Assembly: GCA_002499945.1 (NCBI GenBank)
Contig: DKYP01000195.1
Span: 1-5,294 of the forward strand
DNA: 5,294 nucleotides
From: Lachnoclostridium sp. UBA7097
GTDB lineage: Bacteria > Bacillota > Clostridia > Lachnospirales > Lachnospiraceae
Direction: 5' to 3'
In this document: positions 1 to 5,294 of the stretch, piece by piece
How the letters are laid out: every line of letters starts with the position of its first letter
Numbering within the stretch: position 1 is the stretch's first letter
The notes under the pieces: model-generated
What the model saw: the letters and a program-made list of their open reading frames with translations, nothing else
Told to the model about the DNA's origin: nothing
The model's database searches: none
Made by a program: the position numbers and the translations under genes

Positions 1-41
1 TTTCTTTTTATAAATTTTTTAATATTTATTTTATTGTTCAT
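1..41 (-). CDS. Start of a truncated gene, possible ABC importer component
   Basis: Only the first 13 codons are in the window (MNNKINIKKFIKR, then cut by the left edge). The ATG at 41-39 is preceded, six bases away, by GGGGG (48-52 on the minus strand), a strong Shine-Dalgarno sequence, so a real translation start is likely. It lies 46 bp downstream of the ZnuA-type gene on the same strand with no convincing terminator between them, which suggests the same operon. In such operons the next gene is normally the ATPase (ZnuC) or the permease (ZnuB). That assignment rests on position alone; the visible residues, basic and Asn/Lys/Ile-rich, do not identify a family. Confidence 0.5.
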   Translation of the reverse strand, partial: MNNKINIKKFIKR

Positions 42-87
42 AATAATCCCCCATACTGGTTCTGGTGGAACGAGTATAAATTAAGTG

Positions 88-1071
88 TCAGGATAATGCT
101 TCTTTTAATACATCTGCATTTTTTTTCATTAAATCATAATAAGTTATACCGTTGTCAAATTGTTCCCTGGTAACATTGTGGCATGTATTAAATGTCATTA
201 CTTTTGCGCCTGCAATTTCTGCTATAGCATCTGCAACTTTAGTGCTTGTAAGTTCTATTTTTAGTATAACATGGATATTTTCATTTTTTGCTTTGTCTGT
301 AAGGGATGCTATTATATCTGCACTTGGTTCTGTTTCAGAACTGCATCCTGCAAATGCGGCATTATAACTAAGCCCGTACTCATCAACAAAGTATCTTAAT
401 GGAAACCTGTCTGCAAATAAAAGGTAATCCTTTGCAGAAGAACTTGTAATTTCCCTGAACATGTTGTCAAGTTTTTTAAGTTTTTTAATATATTTGCTGG
501 CATTATTATGGTAATAACCTGAATTTTCTTTATCTTCTTCTGAAAGGATATCTGCTATATTTGAAATAATTTTAATTGAATTAACAGGGGATGTCCATAT
601 GTGCTCATCTAATTCTTCTGTTTCGTCATTATCTCCTGCATGATGGTGTCCGTCATGCCCTTCATAAAGCCCTGTAACATCTTCTTCTGTAACAGTATCT
701 ACATAATCCATCATTTTTTCTGCCCTTACATTGTTATTTGAAGAAGCCTCAAGGACTTTGTCCACCCATACCTCCATTTCCCCGCCATTGTAAATAATAA
801 TATCTGCATTGCCAATAGCTATCATATCAGAGGCAACAGGTTCAAATGAGTGTGTATCCATGCCCGCAGGCACAACTAATTTTAAATTTACCTTATCACC
901 AGCAACCTGGCGTACAAAATCATAATAAGGGAAAATAGTAGTAATAATATTTAATTTGCCATTATTGTCTGCCATGGCAGCACTGTTGCCGCAGCCTGTT
1001 AATAATAATATAAAGCATATGGCTGGCAGTAATATTATATTTTTAAAAATGTTTTTATTGGAATTTTTCAT
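88..1071 (-). CDS. znuA: ZnuA-type metal ABC transporter substrate-binding lipoprotein
   Basis: A 327-residue extracellular solute-binding protein of the cluster 9 (ZnuA/AdcA/TroA) family, expected to capture zinc, or less likely manganese, for an ABC importer. Residues 1-26 are a lipoprotein signal peptide: basic N-terminus, hydrophobic core, and lipobox LTGC with lipidated Cys27. The mature domain starts with the family's NIITTIFPYYDF segment (41-52). The first metal ligand is probably His74 in GMDTHSFEP, and the second His157 in DEHIWTSP. Between them is a short His/acidic loop (138-153, GHDGHHH then acidic), typical of zinc binders. Where many family members have a third His, this protein has FADRFPLRYF (219-228), a pattern I associate with a Firmicutes subgroup. 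The start at 1071 is preferred to an in-frame ATG at 1113 because the signal peptide begins here and AGGGGA precedes it. The gene overlaps the upstream repressor gene by 17 bp, so the two are co-transcribed. Metal specificity is inferred. Confidence 0.9.
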   Translation of the reverse strand: MKNSNKNIFKNIILLPAICFILLLTGCGNSAAMADNNGKLNIITTIFPYYDFVRQVAGDKVNLKLVVPAGMDTHSFEPVASDMIAIGNADIIIYNGGEMEVWVDKVLEASSNNNVRAEKMMDYVDTVTEEDVTGLYEGHDGHHHAGDNDETEELDEHIWTSPVNSIKIISNIADILSEEDKENSGYYHNNASKYIKKLKKLDNMFREITSSSAKDYLLFADRFPLRYFVDEYGLSYNAAFAGCSSETEPSADIIASLTDKAKNENIHVILKIELTSTKVADAIAEIAGAKVMTFNTCHNVTREQFDNGITYYDLMKKNADVLKEALS

Positions 1072-1498
1072 TGGTTTCCCCTTTTCTATACAGGCATTTT
1101 CCACAAGTGCCATAAAACATGGTACGGTATGGGTTTACATTGAAATTGTGTTCCTCAAGCACATGGGAATATAAATCCTGCATATGGCTGCATCCCATAT
1201 TAATAATTTCCCCACAGCTTTCACATTTAAGCAGGAACTGGCATGTATTGCCAGAAGAACCATTTGCTATATACTGGTAACATGCGCCGCTGTTGCCGTC
1301 AAGTACAATTTTCTGCACAATGCCTTCTTTCTGGAATTTGTCAAGATGCCTGTATATAGTAGTAGTCCCTACAGGATGCCCCTGCTCCTTTAAATGCCTT
1401 GCAATCTGGCTTACAGTCATATAAGTGTCTTTATTATCCTCCATATAAGAAAGAATAGCCTGCTGCTGTTTTGTATGGTATGAATTTGGATAATCCAT
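1055..1498 (-). CDS. Fur-family metal-responsive repressor, probably Zur-like
   Basis: A 147-residue DNA-binding repressor of the Fur/Zur/PerR family. Residues 1-80 form the winged helix: TVSQIARHLKEQG (28-40), then the recognition region around TTTIYRHLDKFQKEGIV (45-61), matching the family pattern for a helix before the wing. The C-terminal dimerisation half carries two structural-zinc pairs, CESC (92-95) and CGKC (132-135). The usual HHF-type His cluster before the first CxxC is TCQF (85-88), so Cys86 with Cys103, His105, His112 and His117 are the candidate sensory ligands. The start at 1498 is chosen because GGAGGA sits six bases upstream and the family's N-terminus begins here; an in-frame ATG at 1546 lies over the promoter. 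It is the first gene of an operon and overlaps the ZnuA-type gene, so zinc is the most likely signal. Iron, manganese or peroxide sensing cannot be excluded from sequence alone. Confidence 0.9.
   Translation of the reverse strand: MDYPNSYHTKQQQAILSYMEDNKDTYMTVSQIARHLKEQGHPVGTTTIYRHLDKFQKEGIVQKIVLDGNSGACYQYIANGSSGNTCQFLLKCESCGEIINMGCSHMQDLYSHVLEEHNFNVNPYRTMFYGTCGKCLYRKGETNEKFQ
1077..1082 (-). promoter_or_regulatory. Ribosome binding site of the znuA-type gene
   Basis: AGGGGA lies five bases before the ATG at 1071 on the minus strand, inside the end of the repressor coding sequence. It decides the start: the longer reading from 1113 would put 14 extra residues before a normal lipoprotein signal peptide. 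Confidence 0.75.
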
Positions 1499-1504
1499 GG
1501 AAAT

Positions 1505-1510
1505 TCCTCC
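1505..1510 (-). promoter_or_regulatory. Ribosome binding site of the Fur-family gene
   Basis: GGAGGA on the minus strand, six bases before the ATG at 1498. It fixes this start over the upstream ATG at 1546, which overlaps the -10 region and so could not be translated from the proposed transcript. Confidence 0.85.
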
Positions 1511-1530
1511 GTTTCCACCTCTTTTGGTTT

Positions 1531-1545
1531 TGAAAACCTTTTTCA
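1531..1545 (-). promoter_or_regulatory. Candidate Fur/Zur operator, 7-1-7 inverted repeat
   Basis: TGAAAAC-C-TTTTTCA is an inverted repeat with six of seven positions paired, in the 7-1-7 layout of Fur-family boxes (known consensus TGATAAT-N-ATTATCA). It overlaps the last base of the -10 hexamer and the expected transcription start, so bound repressor would block RNA polymerase. Autoregulation of the repressor-importer operon is inferred; the A/T-rich context means the repeat could be chance. Confidence 0.5.
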
Positions 1546-1572
1546 TTTTAGCATATATAAAATATTTGTCAA
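1545..1572 (-). promoter_or_regulatory. SigA-type promoter of the repressor-importer operon
   Basis: On the minus strand, TTGACA (1572-1567) is followed after 16 bases by TAAAAT (1550-1545), preceded by TGC as an extended -10. Transcription should start near 1538, giving a leader of about 40 bases before the ATG at 1498. This is the strongest promoter-like sequence in the window. Confidence 0.8.
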
Positions 1573-1596
1573 TTTTCTGTAAAAGTTATGGATATT

Positions 1597-1620
1597 TTGC
1601 AGGCAGCATGTTGCAGGCAG
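1597..1620 (+). repeat. Direct repeat TTGCAGGCAG, two copies
   Basis: TTGCAGGCAG occurs at 1597-1606 and 1611-1620 with four bases between the copies. It lies upstream of both divergent promoters and has no assigned role. It is relatively GC-rich within an A/T-rich spacer, which makes it stand out. Confidence 0.4.
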
Positions 1621-1636
1621 TAATGATAGGTTTAAA

Positions 1637-1678
1637 ATATGCAAAAAGTTGTCCATATATGCTTGATATATGCAAAAA
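1637..1678 (+). repeat. ATATGC short repeats in the divergent intergenic region
   Basis: ATATGCAAAAA occurs twice, at 1637-1647 and 1668-1678, 31 bp apart (about three helical turns), with a shorter ATATGC at 1657-1662. The second full copy falls in the spacer of the phosphoribosyltransferase promoter. It could be a regulator site or simply A/T-rich sequence. Confidence 0.3.
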
Positions 1679-1691
1679 AAAAGAATAATAT
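1663..1691 (+). promoter_or_regulatory. SigA-type promoter of the phosphoribosyltransferase-like gene
   Basis: TTGATA (1663-1668), a 17-base spacer containing an A-tract, and TAATAT (1686-1691) give a near-consensus promoter. Transcription should begin near 1698, leaving about 60 bases of A/T-rich leader in which I see no obvious riboswitch or attenuator. Confidence 0.7.
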
Positions 1692-1758
1692 AGTTATAGA
1701 GGCTTTATAAAATAAATTTACCGTAATGTATTATTTAATTTTGGAAAGGGGATTCATT

Positions 1759-2400
1759 ATGGAACAACGTATTGTTAAATTTTATGCAAAGGAGAGTAAT
1801 AAACTTGCTTTGCATGCAATTCCTGGGCACTTTGCAACCAGCAACTCACATATTAATTTTTATATTGATGTGACAGGTATCCGGTCACGTATCGGGGAAG
1901 CAGAGGAAGCCGCCAGGCTTCTGGCACGTGAACTGGGGCATATGAGTTATGTAGATACCGTTGTATGTATGGATGGGACAGAAGTAATCGGGGCATTTCT
2001 GGCAAAAGAATTTGAGAAAGAAAATATTACCTCAACAAACCAGCACAAGACGGTTTATGTAGTTTCACCAGAGCAGAGCCGTGACAACCAGATTATTTTC
2101 CGTGATAATACGAAAAAGATGATTGCTGGAAAGCATATTGTACTTTTACTCGCAACAACGACCACAGGTGAAACAATCAGGAAAAGCATGGAAGGCATCC
2201 AGTACTATGGCGGGATTATAGAGGGAATCGGTTCAATTTTCAGCACTGTGGATTCTGTAAACGGCATAAAGGTACATTTTTTATTTGATTCTGAAGTTGT
2301 AGTAAGCTACCAGGCATTTCCAAAAGCGGACTGCCCGTTCTGTAAAAAAGGCATGAAAATTGAAGCTGTAGTAAATGGCTTTGGCTATTCAAAATTGTAA
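1759..2400 (+). CDS. Type I phosphoribosyltransferase-like protein (orotate PRTase-like)
   Basis: A cytosolic 213-residue protein with the fold pattern of type I phosphoribosyltransferases, close to proteins of gut Clostridia usually labelled orotate phosphoribosyltransferase. A beta strand followed by a phosphate-binding loop is seen at IVLLLATTTTGETIRKS (127-143). The canonical PRPP motif has two acidic residues before the TTG loop (such as VDDVITTGGT); here those positions are Leu131-Ala132 while TTTTGET is kept. The C-terminus has CPFCKKG (192-198) and ends NGFGYSKL, so a single CxxC pair is present. The start at 1759 is chosen over 1726 because AAGGGG lies seven bases upstream. The gene stands alone, with its own promoter, divergent from the metal operon and not beside recognisable pyrimidine genes. 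An OMP-forming enzyme, a salvage enzyme on another base, or a non-catalytic nucleotide-binding protein are all possible. Confidence 0.75.
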   Translation: MEQRIVKFYAKESNKLALHAIPGHFATSNSHINFYIDVTGIRSRIGEAEEAARLLARELGHMSYVDTVVCMDGTEVIGAFLAKEFEKENITSTNQHKTVYVVSPEQSRDNQIIFRDNTKKMIAGKHIVLLLATTTTGETIRKSMEGIQYYGGIIEGIGSIFSTVDSVNGIKVHFLFDSEVVVSYQAFPKADCPFCKKGMKIEAVVNGFGYSKL

Positions 2401-2418
2401 ATGGTAATTTATAAATGC

Positions 2419-2479
2419 ATATTATGATGCCGGGGTCAAAAGTCCCGCTATAGTACCTTGAAAAGTTCATATATTTTGT
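2419..2479 (+). repeat. Left terminal inverted repeat of the IS remnant
   Basis: The outer part, ATATTATGATGCC (2419-2431) then GGGGTCAAAA, matches the complement of the right end with few mismatches. The inner part, CTATAGTACCTTGAAAA (2448-2464) and on through TTCATAT to TTTTGT, also matches. Between them, CGGGG (2431-2435) and TCCCG (2443-2447) can pair as a five-base hairpin with one G-T pair. Confidence 0.75.
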
Positions 2480-2563
2480 GGTAAATACAAGCATAAACAC
2501 CTTATTTGCTGTATAATGGAGACACCAAAGCCACAGTGCGGCCCGGGGAAGAGTGTAATCTCT

Positions 2564-3389
2564 ATGTCATTCAAAGAAAACCCTTACCAGAAAATATCAT
2601 TTACGGATAGTTTTTCAGGGTTAACTGCCAGGGGACAGAAAGCACTGGAGGATTCAATACGCCCTGCATACAACAAGTTTTGAGGAACAGCCTTTAAGTG
2701 ATAAGACCTTAAGCCGTTTCCGCAAGAGGTGTTATGATTATGAAATACTTTACAACAAGGCTCTCTGCCATGATTGTTGAATCCAACATCCGCAAACCCA
2801 GCCGGATGGGACTGGTATACACCTGCATTGAAAAGCTGGTGGTGTATGTGAATAAAACCAATGCTTCTGCCCTGCCTGGCGGTTTAAAACACTATATCAA
2901 TTATAATGGTTTTAACAGGATGGTTTATCATCAGCATAGTACCGGTGCAGATAAACGCATGAAGCAGCCCTTAACGGATGCAGATAAACCCCTTGCCTTG
3001 TATGAATCTGGTTACAATGGTTCAACAGTGTATGACCTGTTTGTCAGATACCTGGCAGGACAGGACATTGTTGAAAATGAAAAACGCAGGTCCCGCCGGA
3101 AATCTTTAAGCGTGTTGCAAAAACAGTAACATCCAAAGCAGCATATGAACGTGCAAAGGTCCAGCGGAACATGGGCAGTGAAGAATTTAAAAATTATGCA
3201 AGGCTTCGTAATGGAGCAGAGACTGTCCCGTCAAATATCCGCAGGAATTACCATTTGGAAAAGATGATGCGTGGAAAACGGCGTGGCAAGTTCTTTTTCG
3301 GTTCCAGGATAGCAGCGTTAAATTTCCGAAAGCTCTTCAATTATGTAAAGGGTCTGGGAAACTATGCCAGAAATCCGGTACTTGCATAA
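2564..3389 (+). pseudogene. IS1182-family transposase, broken by internal deletions
   Basis: Four pieces of one transposase survive in three frames. Piece 1 (from ATG 2564, after GGGGAAGAG) gives MSFKENPYQKISFTDSF and GLTARGQKALEDS, the family N-terminus, then hits a stop at 2681. Piece 2 (about 2658-2777) reads YALHTTSFEEQPLSDKTLSR and FRKRCYDYE, stopping at 2778. Piece 3 (about 2764-3095) contains IVESNIRKPSRMGLVYTCI through SGYNGSTVYDLFVRYL. Piece 4 (about 3099-3389) contains SEEFKNYARLRNGAETVPSN and GKFFFGSRIAALNFRKLF, ending NPVLA, the family C-terminus. From memory of intact relatives, the gaps remove the N-terminal dimerisation part after piece 1, about 20 residues between pieces 2 and 3, and the whole DDE catalytic core between pieces 3 and 4. 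Total coding capacity is roughly half of the usual length. The product cannot be active. Confidence 0.85.
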
Positions 3390-3439
3390 AACAAGGCAGG
3401 GATATTCAGCATATATCCCCAATAACCAGACGGCATACT

Positions 3440-3515
3440 ACAAAATATGAATTTTTCAAGGTACTATAGGAACAGGGCAAATATATTTATGGTTTTGGCC
3501 CTGGCATCATATTAT
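3440..3515 (-). repeat. Right terminal inverted repeat of the IS remnant
   Basis: Read on the minus strand, it repeats the left end: ATAATATGATGCC (3515-3503), then AGGGCCAAAA, then CTATAGTACCTTGAAAA (3469-3453) and TTCATATTTTGT. It carries about 17 extra bases between the two conserved blocks. CAGGGC (3473-3478) and GCCCTG (3498-3503) form a perfect six-base stem in this interval. Confidence 0.75.
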
Positions 3516-3516
3516 A

Positions 3517-3533
3517 TAATACCAGCAGTATTA
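3517..3533 (+). other. Small perfect hairpin beside the IS right end
   Basis: TAATAC-CAGCA-GTATTA gives a perfect six-base stem with a five-base loop, immediately outside the right inverted repeat and followed by GGGGGG then TTTT. The run of G before the T-run makes it a poor intrinsic terminator. It may be a relic of the terminator of the upstream gene, displaced by the insertion, or chance. Confidence 0.3.
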
Positions 3534-3591
3534 GGGGGGTTTTATAATAAGGCGTATCTGGAAATGGCTTTTTTGCTTTATATATTTTATC

Positions 3592-3620
3592 TTGCAGCAA
3601 TGACAGATATGTTGTATTAT
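3592..3620 (+). promoter_or_regulatory. Candidate SigA-type promoter of guaA
   Basis: TTGCAG (3592-3597), a 17-base spacer, and TATTAT (3615-3620) form a good promoter match about 80 bases to the right of the IS remnant. Transcription would begin near 3627, leaving a leader of about 98 bases before the guaA ATG. Confidence 0.5.
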
Positions 3621-3724
3621 GGATAATATTAATTTGCAATATTTTTACTATAGATGCTTCTGGCGGGGATGGCGCTTTGGAAAAGGCAGTCATTTCTACA
3701 GATTTCAGAAAGGAATGGAAAAAC

Positions 3725-5266
3725 ATGGATAAGGAACTTGTTATTGTACTGGATTTTGGCGGACAATATAACCAGCTTATTGCACGGCGTGTAAGGGAAT
3801 GTAATGTGTATTGTGAAGTCCATCCATATACACTGGATATAGGGAAAATCAGGGAAATGAATCCAAAGGGAATAATTTTTACCGGAGGGCCGGACAGCGT
3901 ATATAACGAAGAATCACCACGTTGTGGCAAGGAAATACTTGGACTTGGCATACCCGTCCTTGGCATATGTTATGGTTCACAGCTTATTGCTTATCTGTCA
4001 GGGGGCAAAGTAAAAACTGCACCAGTCAGTGAATTTGGAAAAACAGAAGTCAATATAGATAATAGTTCTGTTTTATTCCAGGATGTACCTGGAAATATAA
4101 TAGCGTGGATGAGCCACACAGATTATATTGCAGAAGTCCCGGAAGGTTTCAGGATTTGTGCAACCACGCCTGTGTGCCCTGTAGCAGCAATGGAATGTAA
4201 GGAAAAGAAACTTTATGCAACACAGTTCCATCCAGAAGTAATGCATACACAGCAAGGAACGAAAATACTTTCTAATTTTGTTTATAATGTGTGTGGATGT
4301 ACAGGCTCATGGAAAATGTCATCATTTGTTGATGAAACAATTAAAAATCTCCGTGAAAAAGTTGGAAATGGCAAGGTCTTATGTGCGTTGTCAGGTGGTG
4401 TTGACTCATCAGTGGCAGCAGTCCTTTTATCAAAAGCAGTTGGCAAGCAGCTTACATGTGTATTTGCAGACCATGGTCTTCTCCGTAAAAATGAGGGTGA
4501 TGAAGTTGAAGCTGTATTTGGACCAGACGGTCCATATGACCTTAATTTTATCCGTGTAAACTGCCAGGAGCGTTTTTATGGAAAACTTAAGGGTGTGACA
4601 GAGCCCGAACAGAAACGTAAAATCATTGGTGAAGAATTTATAAGGTTATTTGAAGAGGAAGCAAAGAAAATAGGAGCAGTTGACTTCCTGGTACAGGGAA
4701 CCATATACCCTGATGTAATTGAATCAGGACTTGGAAAATCGGCAGTAATTAAATCACACCATAATGTAGGGGGGCTTCCTGAATGTGTTAATTTTAAAGA
4801 AATAATAGAACCACTCCGCATGCTTTTTAAAGATGAGGTACGTAAGGCAGGAATTGAACTTGGGATACCAGAACATCTTGTATTCAGGCAGCCTTTCCCA
4901 GGACCAGGCATTGGAATAAGGATAATAGGGGAAGTTACAGCAGATAAGTGCCATATAGTGCAGGATGCAGATGCAATCTACCGTGAAGAAATTGCTAAAG
5001 CAGGGCTGGATAAAAGCCTTGGGCAGTACTTTGCCGCCCTTACAAATATGCGTTCAGTAGGTGTTATGGGTGATGGAAGGACTTATGATTATGCTGTAGT
5101 ATTACGTGCGGTCAATACATCTGATTTTATGACAGCAGAACTGGCACAGATACCTTGGGATGTACTGGGGAAAGTGGCATCAAGAATTGTTAATGAAGTA
5201 AAAGGAGTAAACAGGGTACTGTATGACTGTACAGGGAAACCACCAGCAACGATAGAGTTCGAGTGA
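3725..5266 (+). CDS. guaA: GMP synthase (glutamine-hydrolysing)
   Basis: A complete 513-residue cytosolic enzyme that converts XMP, ATP and glutamine to GMP, the last step of de novo guanine nucleotide synthesis. The N-terminal class I glutamine amidotransferase domain (about 1-190) shows VLDFGGQYNQLIARRVRE (8-25), the nucleophile Cys82 in GICYGSQ, and His169/Glu171 in QFHPEV, completing the triad. The ATP pyrophosphatase domain begins near 200 with the P-loop SGGVDSS (223-229). Further family motifs follow: FADHGLLRKNEG, QGTIYPDVIES and FPGPGIGIRIIGE, then the C-terminal dimerisation domain ending KPPATIEFE. Length is normal and no residue is missing. The start at 3725 is chosen because family members begin just before VIVLDFGGQ, and AAAGGA lies ten bases upstream. 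A TTG at 3677 is in frame but would add a 16-residue extension atypical of the family. It is transcribed alone as far as the window shows. Confidence 0.97.
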   Translation: MDKELVIVLDFGGQYNQLIARRVRECNVYCEVHPYTLDIGKIREMNPKGIIFTGGPDSVYNEESPRCGKEILGLGIPVLGICYGSQLIAYLSGGKVKTAPVSEFGKTEVNIDNSSVLFQDVPGNIIAWMSHTDYIAEVPEGFRICATTPVCPVAAMECKEKKLYATQFHPEVMHTQQGTKILSNFVYNVCGCTGSWKMSSFVDETIKNLREKVGNGKVLCALSGGVDSSVAAVLLSKAVGKQLTCVFADHGLLRKNEGDEVEAVFGPDGPYDLNFIRVNCQERFYGKLKGVTEPEQKRKIIGEEFIRLFEEEAKKIGAVDFLVQGTIYPDVIESGLGKSAVIKSHHNVGGLPECVNFKEIIEPLRMLFKDEVRKAGIELGIPEHLVFRQPFPGPGIGIRIIGEVTADKCHIVQDADAIYREEIAKAGLDKSLGQYFAALTNMRSVGVMGDGRTYDYAVVLRAVNTSDFMTAELAQIPWDVLGKVASRIVNEVKGVNRVLYDCTGKPPATIEFE

Positions 5267-5294
5267 TGAAATGTCATTGCAGACAAAGTTTTTG

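Larger units (their letters stand above)
2419..3515 (+). mobile_element. Decayed IS1182-type insertion sequence
   Basis: A remnant of about 1.1 kb bounded by long imperfect inverted repeats (left about 2419-2479, right about 3440-3515) and holding fragments of one transposase in the + direction. Intact IS1182-type elements are known to be nearer 1.7-1.9 kb, so roughly a third or more is missing. It separates the phosphoribosyltransferase-like gene from guaA and does not break either. No clear target duplication is visible; the sequence just outside both ends is A/T-rich. The element can no longer make transposase, but its ends are largely kept, so mobilisation by a related intact copy is conceivable. 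The exact outer limits are uncertain by several bases. Confidence 0.75.

Noticed and set aside
1497..1688. 63-residue plus-strand frame in the divergent spacer
   Set aside because: It lies over two strong promoters and the operator, has no Shine-Dalgarno sequence, and has no recognisable composition.
2240..2500. Minus-strand frame across the end of the phosphoribosyltransferase-like gene
   Set aside because: It is antisense to a well-supported gene and extends into the IS left end; no start signal.
2512..2517. TATAAT as promoter of the transposase
   Set aside because: The -10 is perfect but no -35 lies at the right distance, so it is not listed as a feature.
2734..3129. 131-residue reading frame as an independent gene
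   Set aside because: It is the middle fragment of the transposase; its ATG is out of the family's frame and the last residues are frameshifted.
3171..3389. 72-residue reading frame as an independent small protein
   Set aside because: It is the C-terminal piece of the transposase; homologous coding continues upstream of its ATG in the same frame without a start signal.
3693..3711. TTTCT/AGAAA hairpin near the guaA ribosome site as a regulatory switch
   Set aside because: It has only five mostly A-T pairs with a nine-base loop; too weak to claim.
3677..3724. Upstream TTG start extending guaA by 16 residues, with GGGGAT just before it
   Set aside because: Family members start just before VIVLDFGGQ; ATG 3725 has a usable AAAGGA site and the extension has no family likeness.
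3487..3966. 159-residue minus-strand frame over the guaA start
   Set aside because: It is antisense to guaA, lacks a ribosome site, and its C-terminus is translated IS end sequence.
5266..5294. ATG overlapping the guaA stop codon (TGATG) as a coupled downstream gene
   Set aside because: Only nine codons are visible and they match nothing I recognise; no separate ribosome site is seen.

Overview
The window reads as a chromosomal segment of a low-GC Gram-positive, most likely a Clostridia member of the Lachnospiraceae type. The basis is A/T-rich spacers with SigA-type promoters, strong G-rich Shine-Dalgarno sequences, a lipoprotein metal-binding component, and protein wording (GuaA, ZnuA-like, the phosphoribosyltransferase-like protein) resembling that group. 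The genus is not claimed.

Left part, minus strand (about 1-1572): a metal-uptake operon. A Fur-family repressor (1055-1498, probably Zur-like) is transcribed from a very good promoter (TTGACA, 16 bp, TAAAAT with extended -10). A 7-1-7 inverted repeat lies over its transcription start. The repressor overlaps by 17 bp a ZnuA-type lipoprotein that binds metal for an ABC importer (88-1071). A third gene begins at 41 and runs off the left edge; by position it should be a transporter component, but only 13 codons are visible. The proposed logic is that metal-loaded repressor shuts off its own gene and the importer together.

Middle, plus strand (about 1637-2400): a divergent gene for a type I phosphoribosyltransferase-like protein annotated in relatives as orotate phosphoribosyltransferase. 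Its PRPP-binding motif lacks the usual acidic pair and its C-terminus carries CPFC. It has its own near-consensus promoter.

2419-3515: a decayed insertion sequence of IS1182 type. It has long imperfect terminal inverted repeats, each with a small hairpin, around a transposase reduced by at least three internal deletions that removed the catalytic core.

Right part, plus strand (3592-5266): guaA, GMP synthase, complete, with a candidate promoter just right of the element. No purine riboswitch is apparent in its leader. The last 28 bases hold nothing I can support.

No tRNA, rRNA or CRISPR was seen. The window is mostly ordinary housekeeping and transport DNA. The points most worth a second look are the repressor operator, the atypical phosphoribosyltransferase motif, and the hairpin-bearing ends of the IS remnant.
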